Part shown: piece after piece, positions 54,850-62,660 of the stretch
Layout: each line of letters starts with the position of its first letter
Numbering within the stretch: position 1 is the first letter of the stretch
NCBI GenBank assembly: GCA_036382855.1
Contig: DASVPO010000024.1
Location: 124,001 to 188,000, forward strand
Length of the DNA: 64,000 nt
Direction: 5' to 3'
From: DASVTR01 sp036382855
GTDB lineage: Bacteria; Acidobacteriota; Blastocatellia; Pyrinomonadales; Pyrinomonadaceae
Position numbers and translations under genes: made by a program
The notes under the pieces: generated by a model
What the model saw: the letters and a program-made list of their open reading frames with translations, nothing else
Told to the model about the DNA's origin: nothing
The model's database searches: none

Positions 54850-55167
54850 AGGTAGCGAAAACCCCCTGTTCAGCAATGAACACTCAACACCAGGTAGCGC
54901 CTTAGTCTAAAGAACTCGCCGGAATGTGAGAGAGCCAGAGATTCCCGGCGATAGAAGGCGAAAAAGTTTCGTGGCAAACCGGCGTGCTCTCGTAAGTTCA
55001 GGTAGCGGCGCGCGTTCGATTGCCCGGCCCATTTCGGTGAGTAGCAAGACCGCTCATTGATAACAAGGTCTAGCAAGCGCACGAGTGGACAACCGCCCGG
55101 CCTTGCCGGACAGAACGAACCAGGGAGGGTTGGAAGGGTGAGTTGTCGCTGGCTCACCCTTCTTTTT
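54850..55167 (+). ncRNA. Candidate structured RNA with nested helices and possible pseudoknot
   Basis: About 320 bases without a coding frame, ending in a strong terminator. Visible structure: CGCCTT (54899-54904) pairs with AAGGCG (54955-54960); inside it CGCCGGAAT (54917-54925) pairs with ATTCCCGGCG (54941-54950) with one bulge; the loop GAGAGC (54930-54935) can pair with GCTCTC (54986-54991), a pseudoknot. AGGTAGCG occurs three times (near 54850, 54893 and 55000). No match to RNase P, tmRNA, SRP or common riboswitch cores was found. The 5' end and promoter are not defined. Confidence 0.5.
55133..55167 (+). terminator. Intrinsic terminator before the small zinc-ribbon gene
   Basis: Stem GAAGGGTGAG (55133-55142) with CTCACCCTTC, 10-base loop, followed by a run of six T. 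Textbook form. It separates the candidate RNA from the gene at 55203, or could act as a regulated leader terminator for that gene. Confidence 0.85.
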
Positions 55168-55202
55168 TCAGGAACGAGCATGATGGGAGGGGTTTTCGGG
55201 TT

Positions 55203-55391
55203 ATGCATAGGGAAGACGAAAAAGGTGAACCGAGGTTCAGCGTGCTCTGCTCATGGTGCGATGCGGTCATTCGTCGCACCAACACTAAAGACTCACACGG
55301 CATGTGTTTGAAATGTTACTCAAGGATGTTAAGCGAGCGCGGCCCAGCGCACTGGCAAGTTGATGCGCCGCAAAACACGCGTCAGCGATAA
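55203..55391 (+). CDS. Small zinc-ribbon protein
   Basis: 62 residues, MHREDEKGEPRF, then two Cys pairs in CSWCDAVIRRTNTKDSHGMC and CLKC, the spacing of a small zinc ribbon, and a polar C-tail. ATG 55203 has GGAGGGG about 10 bases upstream. Earlier in-frame codons run into the terminator. Small ribbons of this type are frequent in Acidobacteriota; the role is unknown, possibly nucleic-acid binding. The terminator at 55133-55167 lies directly upstream. Confidence 0.65.
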   Translation: MHREDEKGEPRFSVLCSWCDAVIRRTNTKDSHGMCLKCYSRMLSERGPAHWQVDAPQNTRQR

Positions 55392-55445
55392 TCTCATCCC
55401 TACAGAAGTCTCAGCACGGGCGCTGCTGCTGCTCCAGATTTCATC

Positions 55446-55507
55446 AGGTAAAAGGCAAAGGGAAGATAAAGAGCCTTGTCTCTCATCTTCCCTTTTGCCT
55501 TTTACCT
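55446..55507. repeat. Inverted AGGTAAAAGGCAAAGGGAAGAT repeat
   Basis: The left arm 55446-55467 and right arm 55485-55507 are inverted copies with one inserted base; the spacer is 17 bases. Same word class as the actE and SCO elements, but here between convergent genes and not translated. Confidence 0.9.
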
Positions 55508-55527
55508 TTTTACTTTTGCCAACTCTA

Positions 55528-56097
55528 TCAGTTGGTTTGTCGCTGCGCGATTTTAGCGAGGGCAATGGTGAGCGCGGCCGCGCCGAGCGTCTTAATCAAC
55601 GTCGGGTGCTCGGCGTAAAAATCGCTGACGCGATCAATGATTGAAGGGTCTTTCTCCTGTGCCCGTTGTGCAATCTGCTCGACGGCTTCGGGCGGAATCT
55701 GTTCGGCCTGTTCGGGCGTCACTTCCTGTTGGCCGCCGCGCAGAAGGTCAATGATTCCGCCGAGTCCGCCGCCGCCGATACTACTGCTCGCGCCGCCGCT
55801 GTTTGCGCCGCGCGAGAGAACTTGCGAAAGAATGGCCGGGCCTGCTGCGCGCAGGAGCGTGTTGAGAATTCCGGCGCGTTGCTGCCCGCCGGAGTTGCTG
55901 TAAAGGTTGGCGGCCATCTGCCCAAACTCCGGCGTCTGGTCGGAGCGGAAGGCTGCGGACAATCCGTCAGCGAGCGCAGAGGGCGGCGCGTTCTGCGCCA
56001 GTTGGTCGAAATCGTCGTCAACGGTATCGGGCGCTTGATTGGGTTGCGCGCCGTTATATTGCTGCAAGATTCCACCCAGTTGATTCATCCAGTCCAT
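55528..56097 (-). CDS. Protein of unknown function, Gly/Gln-rich
   Basis: 189 residues. The N-terminus MDWMNQLGGILQQYNGAQPN is not a signal peptide. The middle is low-complexity (LSRGANSGGASSSIGGGGLG), and a C-terminal helix (LIKTLGAAALTIALAKIAQ) is weakly hydrophobic. Segments PPSALADGLSAAFRSDQTPE and FGQMAANLYSNSGGQQRAGI look conserved-type. I recall similar hypothetical proteins in Acidobacteriota but no function. GAGGTG lies 7 bases before ATG 56097. Confidence 0.7.
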   Translation of the reverse strand: MDWMNQLGGILQQYNGAQPNQAPDTVDDDFDQLAQNAPPSALADGLSAAFRSDQTPEFGQMAANLYSNSGGQQRAGILNTLLRAAGPAILSQVLSRGANSGGASSSIGGGGLGGIIDLLRGGQQEVTPEQAEQIPPEAVEQIAQRAQEKDPSIIDRVSDFYAEHPTLIKTLGAAALTIALAKIAQRQTN

Positions 56098-56283
56098 ATT
56101 TTCACCTCATCTTGAAACGTCCGTCTGAAAGGCACGCCGCAGTCTTTTGCGTTCAACACACTTGCGGTGCGCCGCATCATTAATCAGCGGGGGCTCGTCA
56201 GGGGCAAGTCTTTAGGGGATGGAGTATGAAGGCGGAAAGCGCGGTTTTCAAGTTGAGCAAGATGCTTTCCGCCCGCCGGATTC

Positions 56284-56976
56284 CTACTGTCCTCTCTTCT
56301 GTGCAGGGGTCTGCGTTTGTTCTGATGGCAGCACGCGTGAAGGGTCTGGCGCATCGGGCGATGTATGCAGATGAATGGCTCGCCATGCATTGCCGACGCG
56401 ACGGAAGACGAGCGTCATGCGACCTGTTGCGCTTTCCGACTGGCCGCGAAACGTCTGCGACTGCGTCCACAAACAGGAGAGAAGCGCGCCCTCGCGTCCT
56501 AACATCTGCACGCGCAGGTCGCGCACGTCCAGCTTGACATCCTTCATCTCCGGGTAGGAGCTTTCGCGATTCTTGCGCATCTGCTCCCAGCCTTTCGTGA
56601 CCGTGCCGTTGTTGTTGAAGAGAACCAGTTGCGGCGAATTCCAGTAGGCTTCCGTGACGGCTTCAACGTCTGCGTTGCGAATGCCGTTGAGCAAGTCTTC
56701 AAAGGCTGCGAGCACGCCCTTTGCGCCGGGAGCACTAGCACCCTTTTGCTGGTTGCGAGAGCGGCGCGCGTTGCGCGTCTGGTTGGAAGTCTCATCCTGC
56801 GGCTGCGCTGCGCCTTGTTCCTGCGTGCCGGGAGGGCGTGTGTTATTGTTGATGTTCAACGTTCGCCTGCGCGTAGGTGAAGGGGGCGTTGATGTATTTG
56901 AATTTGTGTTCTGTGCGAAACAGGTCAGGGCCAGCGCACAGGTCAGGCAGATAAAGAGAGCCGATTTTTTCAGCAT
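56284..56976 (-). CDS. Secreted DUF4440/SnoaL-like protein with disordered linker
   Basis: 230 residues; signal peptide LKKSALFICLTCALALTCFA. Residues about 25-85 are Asn/Thr/Pro/Gln/Arg-rich. The NTF2-like domain (about 86-205) begins LAAFEDLLNGIRNADVEAVT, continues EAYWNSPQLVLFNNNGTVTK and GWEQMRKNRESSYPEMKDVK, and ends LVFRRVGNAWRAIHLHTSPD, parallel to the 50505 gene. The C-tail is Pro/Gln-rich. GAGGAG lies about 9 bases before ATG 56976. The next gene downstream on this strand is the unknown at 55528. Confidence 0.82.
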   Translation of the reverse strand: MLKKSALFICLTCALALTCFAQNTNSNTSTPPSPTRRRTLNINNNTRPPGTQEQGAAQPQDETSNQTRNARRSRNQQKGASAPGAKGVLAAFEDLLNGIRNADVEAVTEAYWNSPQLVLFNNNGTVTKGWEQMRKNRESSYPEMKDVKLDVRDLRVQMLGREGALLSCLWTQSQTFRGQSESATGRMTLVFRRVGNAWRAIHLHTSPDAPDPSRVLPSEQTQTPAQKRGQ

Positions 56977-57026
56977 TTCATACTCCTCAAAATAGAACAG
57001 CAGTCTGGCAGTCTTCCGCGCTCAAA

Positions 57027-58589
57027 CTACCCTGCAAAGTCAGCCCACGCGACGCCGCTCTGCAAGCGACGGACTGAGCGCTCGCGCCCGATAACCTCGA
57101 AGACTTCAAACATGGAAGGCCCGACCGACTGCCCTGTCAGCATCGTGCGCGAGGCGTTGATTAAGAGACCGGCCTTCACATTAGCTTCATCAGCGAAAGC
57201 ACGCAGGGCTGCCTCGCTCGTCGCGGCCGTAAAAGGCTCGACAGCCTCCAGACGCGAGGCCAGTGCCGGCAACCACTCGCGCAGGCGCGGCTCCTTGTGC
57301 AGATTCTTTTTCAAGGCCGCCGGGTCAAAATCGAAATCGTCGGAAAAATAGGCGCGGCCCTGCTCGGAGAAATCCTTGAGCGTGTGAAAGCGCTGGCGTA
57401 TGAGTTCGACTGTCTGCTCAAACCACTCGCGCTCGTCTTCTTCATACTCCTCACGCCACAACCTTGCGGCGCGCAACTCCGCCTTGATGAACGGCTGCAA
57501 CTCCGCGAATGGGATTGTTCGAATATACTCTGCGTTCATCCAGAGCGCCTTGTCATCCGTCCAGCGTCTTGGATTGTTGGCATCGAAATTAAAAATTGCG
57601 TTGTTACGGTGAATGCGCTCAAGGGAGAAGTTTCTGACCAGCTCGTCTAATGTCATCAACTCGCCAACACGTTCATCCACTGGAACCTCCTCGTTGCCCA
57701 GCGTCGCATAGGCTGCGAATTGAACGCCTGTAGGAGCCCACCCAAGCAAAGCAAGAAAGTTGCGAAACGCCGCGGGAAGGAAACCCGCGTCGCGGTAAGT
57801 CGTCAGCGAAACGATTTCACCGTGAATTCTTTTCGACAGTTTCTTTCCGCCGGGCGCTAGAATCAACGGCAGGTGCGCGAAGCGCGGAGGTAGAGCGCCC
57901 AGTGCTTCGTAAATCAGAATTTGCTTGTGCGTGTTGGTCAGATGGTCTTGCCCGCGAATTACGTCCGTGATGCGCATCTCTATGTCGTCGAGCACGACCG
58001 ACAGATTGTAGAGCGGGTGTCCGTCCGAACGGAGCAGCACAAGGTCTTCAATCTCCGCGTAGTCGCGCTCCTGTTCTCCGTAGACGGCATCAACGAAACG
58101 CGTGCGCCCCTCGCGCGGGACTTTCAGGCGGACGGCGAAAGGCTCGCCCGCAGCGGCGCGTGCAGCTGATTCATCCGGCGACAAATCGCGGAAAGGATTG
58201 CTGCGCATGTTTCTGCCTTCGGCAGACTGCTCGCGCGCTCTATCAATGATGCCCTGCTTGACGGTCGCGTCCGCGCGCTCCTCTTTCGGCGTGAAATCCC
58301 TGTAAGCCTTGCCAGCTTCGATGAGGCGCAGAGCCGCTTCTCTGTGTTTCGGCGCGTTGTCAGACTGAAAGACAATCTCCTCGTCGTAGTCGAGACCCAA
58401 CCACTCCAGGCCTTCGAGGATGGAGCGTGTGGATTCTTCCGTTGAGCGTTGCAGATCCGTGTCTTCGATGCGCAGGAGAATGCGGCCGCCGCTCTTGCGC
58501 GCGTAGAGCCAGTTGAAGAGCGCTGTGCGCGCCGAACCGATGTGCAGGTAGCCTGTAGGCGATGGTGCGAAACGAACGCGAGTGGTCAT
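57027..58589 (-). CDS. gltX: Glutamyl-tRNA synthetase
   Basis: Charges tRNA-Glu (and possibly tRNA-Gln) with glutamate. 520 residues. The class I signature is PTGYLHIGSARTALFNWLYA (HIGH variant HIGS at 16-19) and the KMSKS loop is KLSKR at 250-254, followed by an extra Ile before His-Gly. The C-terminal helical anticodon-binding region is present. ATG 58589 lies 13 bases into an upstream gap; an inverted repeat and tRNA-Ser follow on its 5' side. Neighbouring tRNA and synthetase may be independently transcribed. Confidence 0.95.
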   Translation of the reverse strand: MTTRVRFAPSPTGYLHIGSARTALFNWLYARKSGGRILLRIEDTDLQRSTEESTRSILEGLEWLGLDYDEEIVFQSDNAPKHREAALRLIEAGKAYRDFTPKEERADATVKQGIIDRAREQSAEGRNMRSNPFRDLSPDESAARAAAGEPFAVRLKVPREGRTRFVDAVYGEQERDYAEIEDLVLLRSDGHPLYNLSVVLDDIEMRITDVIRGQDHLTNTHKQILIYEALGALPPRFAHLPLILAPGGKKLSKRIHGEIVSLTTYRDAGFLPAAFRNFLALLGWAPTGVQFAAYATLGNEEVPVDERVGELMTLDELVRNFSLERIHRNNAIFNFDANNPRRWTDDKALWMNAEYIRTIPFAELQPFIKAELRAARLWREEYEEDEREWFEQTVELIRQRFHTLKDFSEQGRAYFSDDFDFDPAALKKNLHKEPRLREWLPALASRLEAVEPFTAATSEAALRAFADEANVKAGLLINASRTMLTGQSVGPSMFEVFEVIGRERSVRRLQSGVAWADFAG

Positions 58590-58608
58590 AGTTTAACTAT
58601 CAACAATT

Positions 58609-58671
58609 AACGCGGAACGATGAATGGAAGATGAAGCAGCAACTTCATCATTCACCGTTCCGCGTTCATCG
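58609..58671. repeat. Inverted AACGCGGAACGATGAATG repeat upstream of gltX
   Basis: The left arm (about 58609-58637) and right arm (about 58643-58671) are imperfect inverted copies sharing AACGCGGAACGATGAATG with one mismatch and GATGAAG. It is between gltX and tRNA-Ser. Same words as 36273-36342. Confidence 0.85.
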
Positions 58672-58681
58672 TTTCAAATTC

Positions 58682-58772
58682 TGGCGGAGATGACAGGATT
58701 CGAACCTGTGATAGGCTTTTGACCTATAACGGTTTAGCAAACCGCCGCCTTCAGCCACTCGGCCACATCTCC
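58682..58772 (-). tRNA. tRNA-Ser (anticodon GCU)
   Basis: 91 nt on the minus strand. Acceptor GGAGATG pairs with CATCTCC, discriminator G and encoded CCA (58684-58682). The anticodon loop TTGCTAA is closed by a GCGGT/ACCGT stem, so it reads AGC/AGU. A long variable arm (class II) and the T-arm CAGGTTCGAATCCTG are present. Confidence 0.96.
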
Positions 58773-58826
58773 GTTAAAAGCACCTGTCCGGGCGCGAGAG
58801 TTATTCTAATCCTGCATTTGAGTTTG

Positions 58827-59546
58827 TCAAGGCGCTGGGCGACGCTTCCAGTAGAGCAGGCGGATGTCGGACTGAAAGCGCGGCTCGACTTCGTAGTGCT
58901 CTTTATACTGCCCGCTGAAGCCCACAACCCTCACGCGCTGGCCCGCGTGAAGGCGGCTCAGGTCAATGTTCGACGAAGCGCTAACGTAAATCTGAATCTC
59001 TCCCGTCCCGTCGTTGATGAAAAGACGACTGCCGTAGGGTGCATCATGGACGACCGCGCGCGTAATCATTCCCTTAACTCTCACCAGCCGCCCTTCCGTC
59101 GTCTCGTTTATCTTTCCTGTGGAGACTCTGAGCGGCATAACCTCCGGCCCGCGACCGAGTTTACTAACAGCATTCACGCTCTCAGCGACGATTGACAGCA
59201 GCCCGTTGTTCTCAGCCAGCTTGCCCGTGACGCGCACGCGCTCTTCAACGCTCAAGCCTATGTTCACGCTCATGCGGACGTAGATGCCGCCGCTTCCGTC
59301 CTGAACAGCAAACCCTTCATCCGAAATGCTCGACTTGAAAGCCCCCGACGGAACGATGACAGAACCCTCGACGGTCACAACCTCTCCCAACGCGAGCCTG
59401 CGCGCTTCACCAATGGAAACTACTTTTGCTTCCGCCTGCGCTCCAACAGCAGACTCCGCAGAGACAGTCGCAGCTATAGCGTTTGCTTCTATCGTCATCA
59501 GGATGAAGACTACCTTTAGAAGGGCGACGCTCCGTAAACCCGACAT
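58827..59546 (-). CDS. Secreted OB-fold-type nucleic-acid-binding-like protein
   Basis: 239 residues from ATG 59546, placed directly after the upstream gene's stop with GAGAGG overlapping that stop. Signal peptide (LLKVVFILMTIEANAIAATV). Two successive OB-like domains are visible: ALGEVVTVEGSVIVPSGAFK, DGSGGIYVRMSVNIGLSVEE, RVRVTGKLAENNGLLSIV and then EGRLVRVKGMITRAVVHDAP, GTGEIQIYVSASSNIDLSRL, GQRVRVVGFSGQYKEHYEV. This pattern is known from secreted nucleases and envelope proteins, but no nuclease domain is present. Function unknown. Confidence 0.75.
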   Translation of the reverse strand: MSGLRSVALLKVVFILMTIEANAIAATVSAESAVGAQAEAKVVSIGEARRLALGEVVTVEGSVIVPSGAFKSSISDEGFAVQDGSGGIYVRMSVNIGLSVEERVRVTGKLAENNGLLSIVAESVNAVSKLGRGPEVMPLRVSTGKINETTEGRLVRVKGMITRAVVHDAPYGSRLFINDGTGEIQIYVSASSNIDLSRLHAGQRVRVVGFSGQYKEHYEVEPRFQSDIRLLYWKRRPAP

Positions 59547-59548
59547 CT

Positions 59549-60388
59549 TTACCTCTCTAAAATTGATGCAATCCTGACACTTCGCGCCGCCAGCTTGAAT
59601 GTTGAGCAACTCATGGAAAGCTGCGTCTGAACGTATCCCCGCCCGCACTCTTTCTTCACCGGCTGATGCTCCCGCTCATACTTCGCGATGATTTCCGAGA
59701 ACACCTGCTGCGCCTTCTCCCTATCGTCGTCGCCAATGAAATCCCCTGTTCCTTCCAGCACACGATAACGCGCCCTCAACTCTCTGGCGGCCACAGCAAT
59801 CCGCTCTCGCAATTCGCCCTTGAGGTCAACTACGTAGATTAACGTTCCTCTTGCGGTTGGCACGAGCGTCCTGTCCGAGATGCCGTTGCGGTCGAGCGTC
59901 TTGGCCGCGAGCGCCAGCTTGCGCCTGTCGCCATGTAAAGATAGCACGTACATCAGCGCACGGCCGCCCGCGCGTTGCTGAAAATAGAGCACGCTCTTCT
60001 GCCGCCCATGCCTTCCCAAGTAAGCGTCTGCATAACGCGCAGTCTCTTCGTCCGCGCGCACAAAGAGCATCGTCGAATGCTCTGCGCCGTCAGTCCAGCT
60101 TCCAATCGTCTTGACAATCCGGGCCTTCAATTCCAGACGGCAGGAGAGCCTGCGCCCTTCCAGAATCAACGCCAACTCTTCCGGCGAATCGAGCATCCGC
60201 AGAGCTTCCTCCAACGTCAGATTCTCGCGCCTGTTAGGGCTGACGAAGAGATAGCTCCGCGCACCTTGTGTTGCGGCAGCTTCGCTCCTCGCCGGCGGCG
60301 CGCCGTGTTGCTGTGCAGAGCCAGTCAACGCACATGCCAGCAACACCACTACGGAGAGCAGCGAGCGCTTTATCTTGTGAATGTTCAC
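59549..60388 (-). CDS. Secreted protein, function unknown
   Basis: 279 residues with a signal peptide (LLSVVVLLACALTGSAQQH). The mature part includes NLTLEEALRMLDSPEELALI and SVLYFQQRAGGRALMYVLSL, alternating strands and helices, and a basic C-terminus with two Cys pairs' worth of single cysteines (KECGRG, LSMSCST). No family recognised. Its stop lies 2 bases before the next gene's ATG, so the two are almost certainly translated together. Confidence 0.7.
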   Translation of the reverse strand: MNIHKIKRSLLSVVVLLACALTGSAQQHGAPPARSEAAATQGARSYLFVSPNRRENLTLEEALRMLDSPEELALILEGRRLSCRLELKARIVKTIGSWTDGAEHSTMLFVRADEETARYADAYLGRHGRQKSVLYFQQRAGGRALMYVLSLHGDRRKLALAAKTLDRNGISDRTLVPTARGTLIYVVDLKGELRERIAVAARELRARYRVLEGTGDFIGDDDREKAQQVFSEIIAKYEREHQPVKKECGRGYVQTQLSMSCSTFKLAARSVRIASILER

Positions 60389-60584
60389 GAAGTACAGACC
60401 TCAGGAGGCGAGCATTCCAGAGCTTGTCGGTCGAGAAAATGTACCAGAGTGTCGGCGGCTATTCAATAAACTCGCTCCGGCAAACCGGGAGGCCGGTGAG
60501 ACATTTCCACAGCTTCGGTTTATAATCATCTCTTACGCTAAACCGCTAATTTGTTGACTGTAGAAACTGGGGGATTTTAACGCC

Positions 60585-62576
60585 GTGTTGAAGATTGCCA
60601 AAAGGCCCGACCGCATTAAGTTTAATGGCCGCATTCTATTTCTGACGGATGATACTGCGCTCATTCGCAAGCAGCTCGAAGAGGGCGAGAATTTGTCGTA
60701 TGACCCGTCGCTCGCTCTGATGAACAATATTTCGACGGACGAAATAACGCCCGGCTGGGTCTGCTTTTACTACGACGAGACGCTGGGCCAGTACGTTTAT
60801 GTAGGGATGCGCGAGCAGGCCGTGCAGAAGGATGAAGTCAAAAATGGCGGCTTCGCGGTCGTCGTCTCAGGGCTTTCGAAGGGTTGCGGTTCGTCGCGCG
60901 AGACAGCGCCGTATGCTGAAAAATGGGCCGGCATCGAACTCGTTATCGCTCAGACCATAGAGAAGATTTACGGGCAAAACTCGCAGAACATTGGCCTTCT
61001 GACCTCTACAGACTTCGGCCTCATCGAACGCATTCGCAACAACGAAGAGATTCCGCTCGAAGAGTTTACACGCGGGCTCGACCCCATCTCGAAATCAATC
61101 GTCGAATACGGCGGCCTCTTCAATTACAACAAGGCGCGGCTCGCGGGCGAAGTTTCGCCACCGCCACTTGAGACACGGAAGCGGCCGATGAATATCGTGG
61201 AAAAAATCATCGCGCGCCACGCTTTCGTCACTGCCGGTCAAATCGGAGTCGAGGCGGTCAAGCCGGGCGATGCGCTCTTTGCGGTTGCTGACGTGCGTTT
61301 CTCGCACGAGTATGTGACGCCGATGGCCGAAAGCCTGTTCAAGCAATCGCTCGGAAAGGATGCGCGCGTCACCGAGCCTGAAAGCGTTTATGCATTCCGC
61401 GATCACCTGACGTTTCTGGGCCGCGTGATGCCGCAGAAGCATCGCGAGATGGGGCTGCTCGAACGCGCAGACGGGCTTGCCACCACGCAGGCCAGCTTCA
61501 CAGCGGAGCAGGGCATACGCCTCTACGGCGAAAGTCCCGAAGGCGGCTCTGAAGCAATCTGCCACAACGCCGTCGTGGAAGACATCGCGCTGCCCGGCCA
61601 GATTGTTATCGGTACAGACTCGCACACGTGCATGGCGGGCGTGCTCGGCTGTTTCGCCTTCGGCGTCGGCTCGACCGACATGGCGAACGCGTGGTACACG
61701 AAAGACATTCGCATACGTGTTCCCGAAACAGTCCGCTTTGTGCTGAACGGAGAAAAGCGCACCGATGTGACGGCCAAAGACGTGATGCTCTATATCCTCG
61801 CGACCGACTACATGAAGCAGGGCAAAGGCATCGGGCAAGTCCTGGAGTTTGCGGGCGACGGCCTCAGGGATTGGCCCATGGACGAGCGCGCAACCTTAAC
61901 CAACATGGCCGTCGAAGCCGGAGGCACTACCGGCATCATAGAGCCTGACGACGTGACGCTCGATTACATCACGCGCACGCGCGGCCTCGATGCGGAAGAG
62001 GTGCGCAAAGGGTTTCTGAAGAGCGACCCCGACGCCGAATATGCTGCAACGTTTGAGATTGACCTCGCGGAGATTCAACCGATGGTTGCCACACCGGGCG
62101 ACCCGCGCAACGGCGTGGCGATTGAAGACCTCGCAGGCGAAGTGAAAATTGATGCGGCTTACGGCGGCTCGTGCACGGGCGGCAAGATGGCCGACATGGA
62201 CATGTACGCGGCGGTTCTCCGAAGCGCCCTTGAGCAGGGCAAGCGCGTCGCGCCGGGCGTTCATCTCTACCTGCAATTCGGGTCACAGAAGATAAAGCAG
62301 TATGCGCGCGAACGCGGCTACATCGAAATCTTCGAGCGCGCCGGTGCGGAATTGATTGACCCCTCCTGCGGCGCTTGCATCAACGCCGGACCGGGTGCTT
62401 CCAAATCGCCCGACACCGTGACCGTCAGCGCCCAGAATCGCAACTTCCCCGGCCGCAGCGGACCAGGCAAAGTCTATCTCGCCAGCCCTTACGTCGTCGC
62501 CGCCTCGGCCATCGCCGGGCACATCGTCGCGCCCCGCGAGTTTCTCAAAGAACAAGAGCAAGAACTGGTCGCTTAA
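60585..62576 (+). CDS. Aconitase-family hydratase with swivel domain at the N-terminus
   Basis: 663 residues. [4Fe-4S] ligands Cys530 (GGSCTGGK) and Cys595/Cys598 (SCGACINAGPG); active-site region TDSHTCMAGVLGCF (344-357). The swivel-domain motif GCGSSRETAP is at 100-109, before the catalytic part, whereas in AcnA the swivel is C-terminal. The order is like AcnB without its N-terminal HEAT domain, while motifs resemble LeuC/LeuD fused backwards. It probably isomerises citrate (TCA cycle), but homoaconitate- or isopropylmalate-type substrates cannot be excluded. GTG at 60585 starts the frame. Confidence 0.88.
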   Translation: MLKIAKRPDRIKFNGRILFLTDDTALIRKQLEEGENLSYDPSLALMNNISTDEITPGWVCFYYDETLGQYVYVGMREQAVQKDEVKNGGFAVVVSGLSKGCGSSRETAPYAEKWAGIELVIAQTIEKIYGQNSQNIGLLTSTDFGLIERIRNNEEIPLEEFTRGLDPISKSIVEYGGLFNYNKARLAGEVSPPPLETRKRPMNIVEKIIARHAFVTAGQIGVEAVKPGDALFAVADVRFSHEYVTPMAESLFKQSLGKDARVTEPESVYAFRDHLTFLGRVMPQKHREMGLLERADGLATTQASFTAEQGIRLYGESPEGGSEAICHNAVVEDIALPGQIVIGTDSHTCMAGVLGCFAFGVGSTDMANAWYTKDIRIRVPETVRFVLNGEKRTDVTAKDVMLYILATDYMKQGKGIGQVLEFAGDGLRDWPMDERATLTNMAVEAGGTTGIIEPDDVTLDYITRTRGLDAEEVRKGFLKSDPDAEYAATFEIDLAEIQPMVATPGDPRNGVAIEDLAGEVKIDAAYGGSCTGGKMADMDMYAAVLRSALEQGKRVAPGVHLYLQFGSQKIKQYARERGYIEIFERAGAELIDPSCGACINAGPGASKSPDTVTVSAQNRNFPGRSGPGKVYLASPYVVAASAIAGHIVAPREFLKEQEQELVA

Positions 62577-62580
62577 AAAC

Positions 62581-62653
62581 AGTGATGAGTAATGAGTGAT
62601 GAGTGATGAGTTAATAGCTTATCGCTCATTACTCATCACTCATCACTCATCAC
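62581..62653. repeat. Inverted GATGAGTAATGAG repeat before the CYTH gene
   Basis: The left arm 62581-62611 and right arm about 62624-62653 are inverted copies of alternating GTGATGAG/GTAATGAG words (with a small shift in register). The right arm abuts the next ATG by about 8 bases. Same word class as 6282-6430. Confidence 0.9.
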
Positions 62654-62660
62654 TTCTTTT

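Noticed and set aside
54450..55167. Known housekeeping RNA (6S, SRP, RNase P, tmRNA) or a common riboswitch
   Set aside because: The core motifs of these families that I know were not found in either segment; kept as unassigned RNA candidates.
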